From Candidatus Symbiobacter sp. (GTDB lineage: Bacteria; Pseudomonadota; Alphaproteobacteria; Elsterales; Elsteraceae): 15,254 nucleotides of DNA. The stretch spans positions 1-15,254 of the forward strand of contig JASGCR010000019.1 of assembly GCA_030054015.1 (NCBI GenBank), in the 5' to 3' direction. The notes beneath the pieces are model-generated. The model had not been told where the DNA came from and searched no databases. It saw only the letters and a program-made list of their open reading frames with translations. The position numbers and the translations under genes were made by a program. Below are positions 6,458 through 13,575 of the stretch, in pieces (within the stretch, counting starts at the first letter, position 1; every line of letters begins with the position of its first letter).

Positions 6458-7379
6458 ACCAGGTACGCGTTTCACGGGGACAGCATCATCGCGGCGGCGA
6501 ATGGCGTCGGGTTTGGTGCTGTCCTTATTTATTTTCCTGGTTTTGCTGGGGTTGGGAAGCTGGCAAGTATACCGCTTGCAGGCGAAACTTGAGCTGATCG
6601 CCGAACGCGATGCGATGATGCAATCCCCCCCCATCACCATCGCCACCCCCGCCGACCTGGCGCATATGCAGCGCGATGGGGAGGGGAAATTACGTGCCGC
6701 CCAGCCGGTGAAATTGATCGGGCGGGTTCTGCCGGGGTACGCCTTTTTCCTCGGCAATAAATTTGCCGGCGAGGCATCGGGTTTCGATGTGTTGGTGCCA
6801 GTAATATTAGAACCAGAAAAATTAGAACCAGTACAATTAAAACCAGGACAGTTAAAACCAGAAAAATTAAACGCGGCGACATTGGGGGATGATGGGGAAA
6901 ATGCCGCGTCACATGTGATCTTGGTCGATATGGGCTTTATCGCCTGGCCGAAAACCGGCAATTATAACCCGATGAGTTTGTACCGCCCGCCCGCCGATCA
7001 AACCGCGCCGCGCGCCTGGGAGGGTTGGGTGGTGTTGCCGAACCCGCCTGGCCGATTCACGCCCATGGCGAAACCGTCGCAATATTTGTGGTATAGTGCC
7101 GATTTATCCGATATGGCGGCAAAAAACCCAGAACTTAAAACCCTTAACCGCGAATTTTTGCTAAAATTAAGGCCAGGGGCAGGAAATGAGTCGGGAAATG
7201 AGACCGGAGACGGGGCGATGGCGGCGAAGCCAGAGGACGCAGCCACCCCCCGCCCGCAAAATTTGCCAGAATTAAAAAACCCACATTTGGGTTATGCCGT
7301 CACCTGGTTTGGTTTGGCGGTGATTTGGGGGCTGTTTTGTGTCGCCTTGGGCCGCCAAAGCTGGCGTTCCCCCAATTGA
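6450..7379 (+). CDS. surf1: SURF1 family oxidase assembly protein
   Basis: Inner-membrane assembly factor implicated in haem a delivery to subunit I. It has two helices, at about residues 20-37 and 281-300, with a large periplasmic loop between. The N-terminal signature is seen as LGSWQVYRLQAKLELI and the C-terminal one as NPHLGYAVTWFGLA (H279). The start is ATG 6450, overlapping the end of ctaE. At 309 aa it is longer than the usual ~230-250 because of two low-complexity inserts: four LxPxx units (residues 120-139) and a Gly/Asn/Glu/Ala-rich stretch (about 243-268). The second half of the central motif, usually LVNRGW, reads LVDMGF. The last 88 bp are antisense to the 3' end of the convergent regulator gene. 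Confidence 0.92.
   Translation: MAKPGTRFTGTASSRRRMASGLVLSLFIFLVLLGLGSWQVYRLQAKLELIAERDAMMQSPPITIATPADLAHMQRDGEGKLRAAQPVKLIGRVLPGYAFFLGNKFAGEASGFDVLVPVILEPEKLEPVQLKPGQLKPEKLNAATLGDDGENAASHVILVDMGFIAWPKTGNYNPMSLYRPPADQTAPRAWEGWVVLPNPPGRFTPMAKPSQYLWYSADLSDMAAKNPELKTLNREFLLKLRPGAGNESGNETGDGAMAAKPEDAATPRPQNLPELKNPHLGYAVTWFGLAVIWGLFCVALGRQSWRSPN
6807..6869 (+). repeat. 15-bp tandem repeat in surf1
   Basis: Four in-frame 15-bp units encode LEPEK, LEPVQ, LKPGQ and LKPEK, followed by L. The array is A-rich (TTAGAACCAGAAAAA type) in an otherwise GC-rich gene, and interrupts the segment between GFDVLVPV and HVILVDMGF, which are adjacent in ordinary Surf1 proteins. Confidence 0.9.
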
Positions 7380-8386
7380 GGCAAGAGTCCCGCTTGGGCG
7401 GTTTCGTCCAGGCCGCGCCAGGCGGCAATTTCATCGCGGCTGCGGTGGCATCCGCGGCAAAAACCGTCCGGCTCGATCGCGCACACATCGATACAGGGCG
7501 AGCCGCGCGGCAGGCTGCGCAACAAAGCCAAATAATATAAAGACCGCATCCTGGCCTCGGCGGGCAGACTGATGTGATAGCCCTCATCGCCGCCGCTCAG
7601 TCGCGGCATGGTCTCGCCTGGAGCATCCCCTGGAGCGTACCCTGGGGTGTCCCCTGGAGCGTACCCTGGGGTGTCCCTTGGAGCGTCCCCTGCGGTATTC
7701 GCGGTACCCTCGCCACTAACGGCCAGGATTTTTTGCCGCAAGCGGTAAACATGGCTGGCGACGGTGTGGCTGTCGGCATCCGGATGATATTGCCACAAAT
7801 CTTGCAAAATTTGCCGCCGCGTGACGCAAATTTCCCTTGCATGATCCAGCAAATAATCCAGCAATTCGGATTCTTTATGGGTCAATTGCACGGATGCGAT
7901 GCCGCCGATATATCGACGCAAAATGCGGTGCCGCGGATCAAATATAAGCTTCCCCAAAATGCGGAGCAAAGGCTTGGATTCAGCGGATGCCAAGGCCGTC
8001 ATCAACTGATTTTTTTCCAAGGGCAGGCTTAACATCTCGAAATCAGCTTGAAAATCCGGGGGCATATGTTGCGCCTGTGGCATCAAGCCATAAACCACCA
8101 GATTGGGACAAACCCCACAGATCACATTTAATTTGGCGGCCATATTTGCATCAGGAACCACCCCCAACAAGACCGCGCGACGATTTTGCTCCATTTGCGC
8201 CAGGGCCAGGATAAATTGGCTGAGATGGGCAAGGATGATGGGCTGATACGGGGCGGTCAACTGGCGGGCTAAAATTTGCGCCATCGCCGGATTTTCCGCC
8301 ACCAGCCAGATCGACGGGTTGGACGGGTTGGACGGGTTGGACGGGTTGGACTCATCGGGCGGGACGACCGCCACTGGCCCCATCAT
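7292..8386 (-). CDS. Pseudo-receiver/winged-helix regulator fused to DUF1289
   Basis: A 364-aa single ORF with three parts. Residues 26-135 look like a response-regulator receiver but lack the working residues: the phospho-acceptor Asp is Gly (AVLLG, G75), the acidic pair is WLVAEN, and the late Lys is replaced (SLPLEK). Residues 145-275 are an OmpR/PhoB-type winged helix (LTHKESELLDYLL, HTVASHVYRLRQKI, GYHISL), with a repeat insert at 226-263 in the wing. Residues 296-340 are a DUF1289 domain with C298, C302, C310 and C313 (SPCIDVCAIEP, CRGCHRSRDEIAAW). It probably binds DNA without classical phosphorylation; the target is unknown. ATG 8386 overlaps the yggS stop (ATGA), so the two are likely translationally coupled. 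An internal ATG (M280) could also produce a free DUF1289 protein. Confidence 0.85.
   Translation of the reverse strand: MMGPVAVVPPDESNPSNPSNPSNPSIWLVAENPAMAQILARQLTAPYQPIILAHLSQFILALAQMEQNRRAVLLGVVPDANMAAKLNVICGVCPNLVVYGLMPQAQHMPPDFQADFEMLSLPLEKNQLMTALASAESKPLLRILGKLIFDPRHRILRRYIGGIASVQLTHKESELLDYLLDHAREICVTRRQILQDLWQYHPDADSHTVASHVYRLRQKILAVSGEGTANTAGDAPRDTPGYAPGDTPGYAPGDAPGETMPRLSGGDEGYHISLPAEARMRSLYYLALLRSLPRGSPCIDVCAIEPDGFCRGCHRSRDEIAAWRGLDETAQAGLLPQLGERQLWRPKATQNSPQITAKPNQVTA
7617..7700 (-). repeat. 12-bp tandem repeat in the regulator wing
   Basis: Seven 12-bp units of the type CCTGGAGCGTAC / CCTGGGGTGTCC (plus-strand reading) with an alternating 24-bp pattern. On the coding strand they give units such as YAPGDTPG. 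The insert falls between the recognition helix region and the GYHISL wing strand of the winged helix. Confidence 0.9.
8313..8351 (-). repeat. 9-bp tandem repeat at the regulator N-terminus
   Basis: GACGGGTTG is repeated four times without mismatch plus a third of a unit, encoding NPS repeats (residues 13-25) just before the receiver-like domain. The perfect copies suggest recent expansion or ongoing slippage. Confidence 0.92.
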
Positions 8387-9114
8387 GATGCCCCCAATTG
8401 GGATGCTGGGGCGGTGGCAAATGCTGGCCGCTCGCCAAAAATGGCGGTGCCAATGCGGATGGCGGTGGCCCCAAATTGGATGGCGGCGGCGAAATCATGG
8501 CTCATGCCCATGGATAATTTTGGCAAATAGTGGCGTTTGGCGATCTCGGCGACCAGGGCAAAATGCAGTTCGGGCGGGTCGGCGGCGGGGGGGACGCACA
8601 TGAGACCAATCACCGGCAATTGCCATTCGGCGCGGCATTTTTCGATAAAAACATCGGCGGCGGCGGGGAAGATGCCGGATTTTTGCGGTTCTTCGCCGGA
8701 ATTAATTTGGATATAGAGATCGGGGAGGGCAACGCCTTGGTCGCGGATTTTGACCAATTCCAGGGCGAGATTTTCCCGATCCAGCGCATGGATGGCGTCG
8801 AAAAATTGCGCGGCCTGGCGGGCTTTGTTGGTTTGCAAAGCCCCGACCAGATGCAGTTTTAACGGCGGGTTCGTGACTTCATCGCGCGACGGGCGAAGGG
8901 AAGAAAATTTCGCCACCGCTTCCTGGACGCGGTTTTCGCCGAAACTATGGTGGCCAGCCGCCCTTGCCGCCGCAACCCGGTCAAAAGGGTGAAATTTGCT
9001 GACGGCAATCAGCTCAATGCTCGCCGCATCACGCCCCGATTCCGCCGCAATTTTTTCAATTTGGCGGTGGATTGTCGCGAGGTTTTCAGCAATTTCAGTC
9101 GCCGCAATTTCCAT
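8383..9114 (-). CDS. yggS: YggS-family PLP homeostasis protein
   Basis: Cytosolic single-domain fold-type III protein that binds pyridoxal 5'-phosphate and maintains its homeostasis (family YggS/ProsC/PLPBP). The PLP lysine is K39 in IAVSKFHP. Other conserved parts are FGENRVQEA, HLVGALQTNK, INSGEEPQKSGI and the phosphate-binding tail SMGMSHDF...GATAIRIGTAIFG. At 243 aa it is slightly longer than usual because of a short insert (SSLRPSRDEVTNPP) after the FGENRVQE helix. ATG 9114 has only a G-rich stretch (GGGG) about 6 bases upstream. First gene of a two-gene operon with the downstream regulator/DUF1289 fusion. Confidence 0.95.
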   Translation of the reverse strand: MEIAATEIAENLATIHRQIEKIAAESGRDAASIELIAVSKFHPFDRVAAARAAGHHSFGENRVQEAVAKFSSLRPSRDEVTNPPLKLHLVGALQTNKARQAAQFFDAIHALDRENLALELVKIRDQGVALPDLYIQINSGEEPQKSGIFPAAADVFIEKCRAEWQLPVIGLMCVPPAADPPELHFALVAEIAKRHYLPKLSMGMSHDFAAAIQFGATAIRIGTAIFGERPAFATAPASQLGAS

Positions 9115-9361
9115 GTTTTACCCCAATTTCTCGGCCTCATCATAACAGAGATGGTCTATGAACCCTAGGCAAAATAAGGGCCAAAGCGAGAATTTATTGC
9201 GACATTAAACGGAGTTTTATAAGAAAGATTAATACATAAATTTTCAATTTGAAAGTTTATTTTTAAAAGCACCCCGCATCGAGTTGACAAGAATAAAAAC
9301 TTAATGACAAACTTCATCCTCTGAATATTTTCCGCTCTCAAAGTCACAGAAAGGTTCCATT
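9115..9361. promoter_or_regulatory. Divergent intergenic region, AT-rich
   Basis: This 247-bp gap separates yggS (leftward) from the RNNNP-domain gene (rightward), so promoters for both must lie here. A perfect -35 hexamer TTGACA is at 9284-9289 on the plus strand without a good -10 at normal spacing. On the minus strand, TATGAT (9142-9147 region) and TATAAA (9218-9223 region) are possible -10 boxes with weak -35 partners. The composition falls to clearly AT-rich from about 9190, marking the left edge of the accessory island. Confidence 0.35.
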
Positions 9362-9679
9362 ATGGTTGAATATTTGCGCTCAGGCCGCCCGGCAATGCCC
9401 GAAAAAGTCCGCAACTCCGCCAGTGCGGGGTACCAAGTTAATTGGATGAAGAAAAATTGGCCGGACGTGATGGGACAAACGCCGAATGATGCCGATAATT
9501 CAGATGCGTCGGACATGTCTTATTTCCATGGTTCCACGAATGAGGCAGCATTCAATCAATATGCCGCATCGGGGCAAATGTTTAATGACGGAAATCAACC
9601 CACTGACCCTATGGATATGTCGGTCGTTGATGCCATCAATAAAGAGGCTGTTATTAAGGCCTCATCGAATGCCTCTTAG
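9362..9679 (+). pseudogene. 5' part of amber-split RNNNP-domain gene
   Basis: 105 codons ending at TAG (9677-9679). The product is hydrophilic, rich in Asn, Asp, Met and Ala, with no signal peptide, membrane helix or motif I recognise. AGAAAGG about 10 bases before ATG 9362 is a good ribosome site. The same frame stays open after the TAG for 23 sense codons to ATG 9749 and on to 10381, so this is most likely the N-terminal part of one 339-residue protein. Alternatives are an independent short protein, or a readthrough product. Confidence is for the gene being real and broken here. Confidence 0.65.
9677..9679 (+). other. Single in-frame amber codon splitting the gene
   Basis: TAG follows ...ASSNAS, and the frame continues ANLRNVRNNNPFNI without another stop until 10379-10381. 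Frames of 9362 and 9749 are identical. A C-to-T change of a CAG (Gln) codon would create it. Sequencing error, a true nonsense mutation and suppression are all possible. Confidence 0.9.
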
Positions 9680-9748
9680 GCCAATTTACGTAATGTTCGC
9701 AACAACAACCCGTTTAATATTGTCAACACCAAAATCAAATGGTTAGGC

Positions 9749-10381
9749 ATGTCCGAGAATCAAACTGACGACAATTTTGTCCAGTTTAATTCACCTCAGG
9801 CGGGTTTGCTCGCTGCGGCAAAGAATCTCTATAACTATCAGATGGGTGGGATTAATAGAAACACGCCTGCAACCACCATTGCGGAGATAATTACCCGCCA
9901 AGCCGATCCTGCCCATAATGATACCCAAAAATATATTGACACTGTGGTAGATAGATATAACAAGGCGATGAATCCTTTTGGCGACCCTTCTTACGTTAAG
10001 ATTGATTCTAATACACCGCTTTTCGGAACGAATGCATCACCGAACGGCCCAAATAGCAATGTCATGTCCAATCAAAGCATGGCCGCACTTATGGAAGCCA
10101 TGATAAATTTTGAAGGTGGCGGCAGCGGGGATTATTTCACGCCCAACATGACCAGCGATGCCATTCAAGCCGCCAAAGAATATGTAAGTGCGAATTCATT
10201 GAAAAATTATAAGGTGCCGTTAGTTGACGCGCCGAATAATTACCCCCCAAGTACCGCAGAATTAACGGGACAGGTCGGAACGAACTTGACATCGCCGCAA
10301 TCTCTGGGTAAAAAAAATCCATTAGATGACGATCCGTATTTATTCCTTCGAAATCTATACTCACGATTTCTCTCGCCCTAA
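9749..10381 (+). pseudogene. 3' part of amber-split gene, phage-like RNNNP domain
   Basis: Reads on in frame from 9680: ANLRNVRNNNPFNI, then W-L-G, FVQFNSPQAGLLAAAKNLYNYQ, TTIAEIITRQADP, HNDTQKYIDTVV. This is the pattern of the RGIRNNNPGNI...W.G...F..F..P..G..A...LL.NY...TI..II..WAP..ENDT..YI domain found in many phage and prophage proteins, annotated variously as virion structural protein or endolysin-like. The defining RNNNP motif lies upstream of ATG 9749, so translation from that ATG would lose it. The C-terminal half (from about 10060) is unrecognised and ends LFLRNLYSRFLSP. It is followed after 4 bp by the ankyrin gene, so the two probably form one transcript. Confidence 0.65.
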
Positions 10382-10385
10382 TTAA

Positions 10386-11237
10386 ATGCGTGTCACCATG
10401 CCCAAAATACCCAATCCATTTAATTATTTTTTGCGTCTTCGGTTTTTTACGCAATTCGGATTAATTGGCTTAATTTTGGGCATGGTAATATTTGGTGTTT
10501 CAAATTTTGAATTTTCTAGGCCTCATCCAAATCAAGAGAATAATGAAATCATTCGTGAATTTATAGGTAAAAAGATACTTTTTATTTTAAGTGATCTTGA
10601 AACTGAAGACTACGAATCTTTTGAATCGAGGATAAATTATTTATTACAAGATAAAACTGTAAGCAAAGATATAAATAAGGAAATAATGGATAGGGTTTTT
10701 TACTATCTTGTATCATACCCCGACATTGATATGAGGGCAATTGATTATATATTAAGTCATGGCCAAGATATTAATGCACCTGACCCAAATAATCGGTCAA
10801 CCATCCTTAGGCGTATATTGAAGAAACCAGATTTAAAAATATTGTCTTATTTTATAGATCATGGTTTAGATGCAAATTCGATTGTATACTTAGAGAACAA
10901 TGACACAGGCTTGATGTACGTTGCACTAAATCGAATGAATATTGATTATAGTTTAAGTGCCGCAGAATTATTACTGAAACATGGGGCGAATATTAACCTT
11001 ATTGATAATAGAGGTTATTCCGCATTAATGCATGCTGTTTGTATTCATTCCCGAACTTACAGTTATGACAATCCTAAATTTGTCGATTCCACCAATAAAA
11101 TGGTCGAATTTCTGATCCAAAACGGGGCGGATGTAAATTTTGATGCCAGAAATGGCGATACGGCCTTGTCTTTGGCCGAGAAAAACCATTTCGATGAAGC
11201 CGCCGCCATGATCAAAGCGGCGGGGGCGAAACAATAA
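10386..11237 (+). CDS. Membrane-anchored ankyrin-repeat protein
   Basis: 283 aa. A basic N-terminus (R2, K7, R17, R19) precedes one membrane helix (about residues 22-40), so by the positive-inside rule the rest should lie in the periplasm. A non-repeat linker (about 45-110) is followed by four to five ankyrin repeats (AIDYILSHGQDIN; ILSYFIDHGLDAN; AAELLLKHGANIN; MVEFLIQNGADVN; then GDTALSLAEKN). Ankyrin repeats bind proteins. With a possible cell-wall-directed partner directly upstream (4 bp), an immunity or inhibitor role is plausible but unproven. No ribosome site is visible, so coupling to the upstream stop is likely. The gene is AT-rich up to about 11100 and GC-rich after that. Confidence 0.85.
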   Translation: MRVTMPKIPNPFNYFLRLRFFTQFGLIGLILGMVIFGVSNFEFSRPHPNQENNEIIREFIGKKILFILSDLETEDYESFESRINYLLQDKTVSKDINKEIMDRVFYYLVSYPDIDMRAIDYILSHGQDINAPDPNNRSTILRRILKKPDLKILSYFIDHGLDANSIVYLENNDTGLMYVALNRMNIDYSLSAAELLLKHGANINLIDNRGYSALMHAVCIHSRTYSYDNPKFVDSTNKMVEFLIQNGADVNFDARNGDTALSLAEKNHFDEAAAMIKAAGAKQ

Positions 11238-11382
11238 TTCTTTGAAACGTGGCAAAACCAGGCTTTGCGGCATCTGCGTGATCATCGCCATTATCGCTGT
11301 AAAACAGATAAAAAATCGGCTAAAAGGGGGGTGACAAACACCGCGCCGCAACCCCAACGCCCCCATCAAAGGAATCCGACCT

Positions 11383-13062
11383 ATGGCTGCCTATCAATAT
11401 ATTTATGTCATGAAAGGCCTGTCCAAAACCTATGCTGGCGGCAAGAAAATCATCGAAAATGTCTGGCTCAGTTTTTTGCCGGGGGCGAAAATTGGCGTGA
11501 TTGGCCCGAACGGAGCCGGTAAATCAACCCTCATGAAGATCATGGCCGGCCTGGACAAAGATTTCGCCGGCGAGGCCTGGGCCGCCGATGGCGTCAAAGT
11601 CGGATACTTACCCCAAGAACCCGCCCTCGACCCGACCAAAAATGTCGGCGAAAACATCCGCCTCGGCCTCGCCCCCATCACCGATCTGCTCGCGCGGTTC
11701 GAAGAAGTGAGTGCCAAATTCGCCGAGCCCATGGAAGACGATGCCATGAACGCCTTGATTGAAGAACAGGGCGAATTGCAAACCAAAATCGACGCGGTGG
11801 ATGGCTGGGAATTGGATCGCCGCATTGACATTGCGATGGATGCTTTGCGCTGTCCCCCCGCCGAGGCGCGGGTCGATAAACTCTCGGGCGGGGAACGCCG
11901 CCGCGTGGCCTTGTGCCGCTTGTTGCTCGAAAAACCCGACATGTTGTTATTGGACGAGCCAACCAACCATTTGGATGCCGAATCGGTGGCCTGGCTCGAG
12001 CGGTTTTTGCATGATTATCCCGGCACCGTGGTGGCCGTCACCCATGACCGTTATTTCCTCGACGAAGTCGCCGAATGGATTTTAGAGGTTGATCGCGGCA
12101 AAGGTTTGCCCTTTGAAGGCAATTATTCGTCGTGGCTGGCCGACAAAGAAAAACGCCTCGCCCTCGAAGGCAAACAGGAACAGGCGCGGCAAAAATCCCT
12201 GGCCGAGGAATTGGAATGGGTACGCGCCAGCCCCAAAGCCCGCCAATCCAAATCCAAAGCCCGCATCGCCTCGTATGAATCCCTGTTGGCGGCATCGAAA
12301 GAAAAAGCCCCCGACACCGTGCAAATCGTCATACCGCCCGGCCCGCGTTTGGGCAATTTGGTGATCGAAGCCGATCATTTGTCCAAGGGATTTGCCGAAA
12401 AATTATTGATCGATGATGTGTCGTTCAGTTTGCCCCCTGGCGGCATTGTTGGCGTCATCGGCCCCAATGGCGCGGGGAAAACCACATTGTTCCGTATGAT
12501 TACGGGACAGGAACAGCCAGACGGAGGAAAATTCCGGGTCGGAGATACGGTGTCGCTTGGCTATGTTGATCAATCACGCGATGCGTTGGAGGCCGCCAAA
12601 ACCGTGTTTGAAGAAATCACCGGCGGAGCCGAGGAAATCGATCTCGGTCGCCGCAAAATGAACAGCCGCGCCTATTGCGCTTTGTTCAATTTCCGCGGCC
12701 CAGATCAACAGAAAAAAGTCGGATCATTATCCGGCGGCGAACGCAACCGCGTTCATTTGGCGAAAATGTTGAAATCCGGCGCAAATGTGTTGTTATTGGA
12801 CGAACCCACCAATGATTTGGATGTCGATACCTTACGCGCGTTGGAGGAGGCTTTGTTGGATTTCCCCGGCTGTGCCGTGGTGATTTCGCATGATCGTTGG
12901 TTTTTAGACCGCATCGCCACCCACATGCTGGCGTTCGAGGGCGATTCGCAGGTGGTGTGGTTCGAGGGCAATTACGCCGCGTACGAAGAAGACCGCAAAC
13001 GGCGATTGGGCACTGACGCGGCGCAACCACACCGGATAAAGTTTAAACCGTTGACCAGGTGA
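11383..13062 (+). CDS. ettA: Energy-dependent translational throttle EttA (ABC-F)
   Basis: Cytosolic ABC-F ATPase that binds the ribosomal E site and gates the first elongation cycle according to the ATP/ADP ratio. Two nucleotide-binding domains are complete: Walker A GPNGAGKS (41-48) and GPNGAGKT (360-367), signatures LSGGE (167-171 and 449-453), DEPTNHLD (191-198) and DEPTNDLD (473-480), and switch His H221 and H503. The arm lies at about 95-140 and the P-site tRNA interaction linker at about 239-320, rich in Lys, Arg and Glu. The length of 559 aa and the YQYIYVMKGLSKTY start match EttA rather than Uup or YbiT. AAAGGAA lies about 8 bases before ATG 11383. It has its own gap (145 bp) after the ankyrin gene and is compositionally ordinary for this genome. 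Confidence 0.95.
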   Translation: MAAYQYIYVMKGLSKTYAGGKKIIENVWLSFLPGAKIGVIGPNGAGKSTLMKIMAGLDKDFAGEAWAADGVKVGYLPQEPALDPTKNVGENIRLGLAPITDLLARFEEVSAKFAEPMEDDAMNALIEEQGELQTKIDAVDGWELDRRIDIAMDALRCPPAEARVDKLSGGERRRVALCRLLLEKPDMLLLDEPTNHLDAESVAWLERFLHDYPGTVVAVTHDRYFLDEVAEWILEVDRGKGLPFEGNYSSWLADKEKRLALEGKQEQARQKSLAEELEWVRASPKARQSKSKARIASYESLLAASKEKAPDTVQIVIPPGPRLGNLVIEADHLSKGFAEKLLIDDVSFSLPPGGIVGVIGPNGAGKTTLFRMITGQEQPDGGKFRVGDTVSLGYVDQSRDALEAAKTVFEEITGGAEEIDLGRRKMNSRAYCALFNFRGPDQQKKVGSLSGGERNRVHLAKMLKSGANVLLLDEPTNDLDVDTLRALEEALLDFPGCAVVISHDRWFLDRIATHMLAFEGDSQVVWFEGNYAAYEEDRKRRLGTDAAQPHRIKFKPLTR

Positions 13063-13146
13063 GGGGGGGCGCAGGGTTTAAGCTCAGGGTTTAAAAAGTG
13101 CCGTCATTCTGAGCCGCGTAGCGGTTGCGCCGCCGCGCCCGCCGCG
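13063..13146. other. Short spacer after ettA
   Basis: Contains a direct repeat CAGGGTTTA (13072-13080 and 13086-13094) and a GC-rich stretch. No stem with a T-run is seen, so no terminator for ettA can be named. Confidence 0.4.
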
Positions 13147-13148
13147 TA

Positions 13149-13277
13149 AGAAGCTGATTCAAAATTATAAACCATATTATGGGTTTTAAGTGGCATTTGA
13201 TCCCCCGACCAATGTCTTATGACTATGGCGGGTGAAGACGCGCTTTTTCAACCTTTGGTAGTTTTAGCACAGGCTGT
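13149..13277. mobile_element. MITE-A copy 3, internally deleted
   Basis: 129 bp with recognisable ends (AAGAAGCTGATTCAAAATT at 13148-13166; right end reverse-complements to ACAGCCTGTGCTAAAACT) and TA at 13147-13148 and 13278-13279. The right arm CGGGTGAAGACGC is kept (13230-13242), but hairpins h1 to h3 are missing. The h4 position carries a different imperfect stem (CCAATGTC/GACTATGG). It is about half the length of the two full copies in the cox operon. Confidence 0.75.
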
Positions 13278-13279
13278 TA

Positions 13280-13489
13280 GGGAAGGTTAGAACAAGTCCC
13301 AAAAACAAGAAAATCGCATTTGCGAGCGGTTGCATCGCAACCGCGAAGCAATCCAGTAACATCCTGAAATTGCTCGATTTTTTTGGATATGCGATGCAGC
13401 TTCCTGCTTCGCCTTCGGCTCGCAGCTAAAGGCCTCGCTCGCAAACGCGCGGTTCTTTTGGCAAAAAAGTGACTTAATCTGACCTTCCC
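13280..13489. mobile_element. MITE-B, TA-flanked palindromic element
   Basis: 210 bp with terminal inverted repeats: left GGGAAGGTTAGAACAAGTC, right end reverse-complements to GGGAAGGTCAGATTAAGTC (16 of 19 identical). TA flanks it at 13278-13279 and 13490-13491. Interior hairpins include GCGGTTGC/GCAACCGC around 13325-13343. It has no coding capacity of its own. The left TA is the same dinucleotide that ends MITE-A copy 3, so the two elements lie head to tail with no spacer. Confidence 0.8.
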
Positions 13490-13518
13490 TAAACCAGCAT
13501 CGCTTGTATAAGCTGAAC

Positions 13519-13548
13519 AAAAAACGACGCCGTGACTATCCACGGCGT
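13519..13548 (-). terminator. Rho-independent terminator of the membrane-protein operon
   Basis: On the minus strand, an 8-bp perfect stem (ACGCCGTG/CACGGCGT, 13527-13548, 6-base loop) is followed by CG and a run of six Ts. It begins 27 bp after the stop codon of the 170-aa membrane protein gene. Confidence 0.85.
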
Positions 13549-13575
13549 GAAGCGAAGCATATTAGCTACGATAAC

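Noticed and set aside
5759..6961. 400-codon minus-strand ORF opposite ctaE and surf1
   Set aside because: It lies antisense to two well-recognised genes, has no family motif and a composition expected from the complement of GC-rich membrane protein genes.
7617..7700. CRISPR array
   Set aside because: Units are 12 bp and directly adjacent with no unique spacers, and lie in a coding frame.
7574..8032. 152-codon plus-strand ORF with a VPWSVPWG-type repeat
   Set aside because: The repeat is just the 12-bp array of the regulator gene read from the other strand; the rest is antisense to a conserved winged helix.
9486..9746. Frameshifted second ORF bridging the amber codon
   Set aside because: It is in another frame, starts within the first half without a ribosome site and shows no match to the RNNNP domain.
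13277..13543. 88-codon minus-strand ORF between ettA and the membrane gene
   Set aside because: It is contained almost wholly in MITE-B and its hairpins; no ribosome site and no protein-like pattern.
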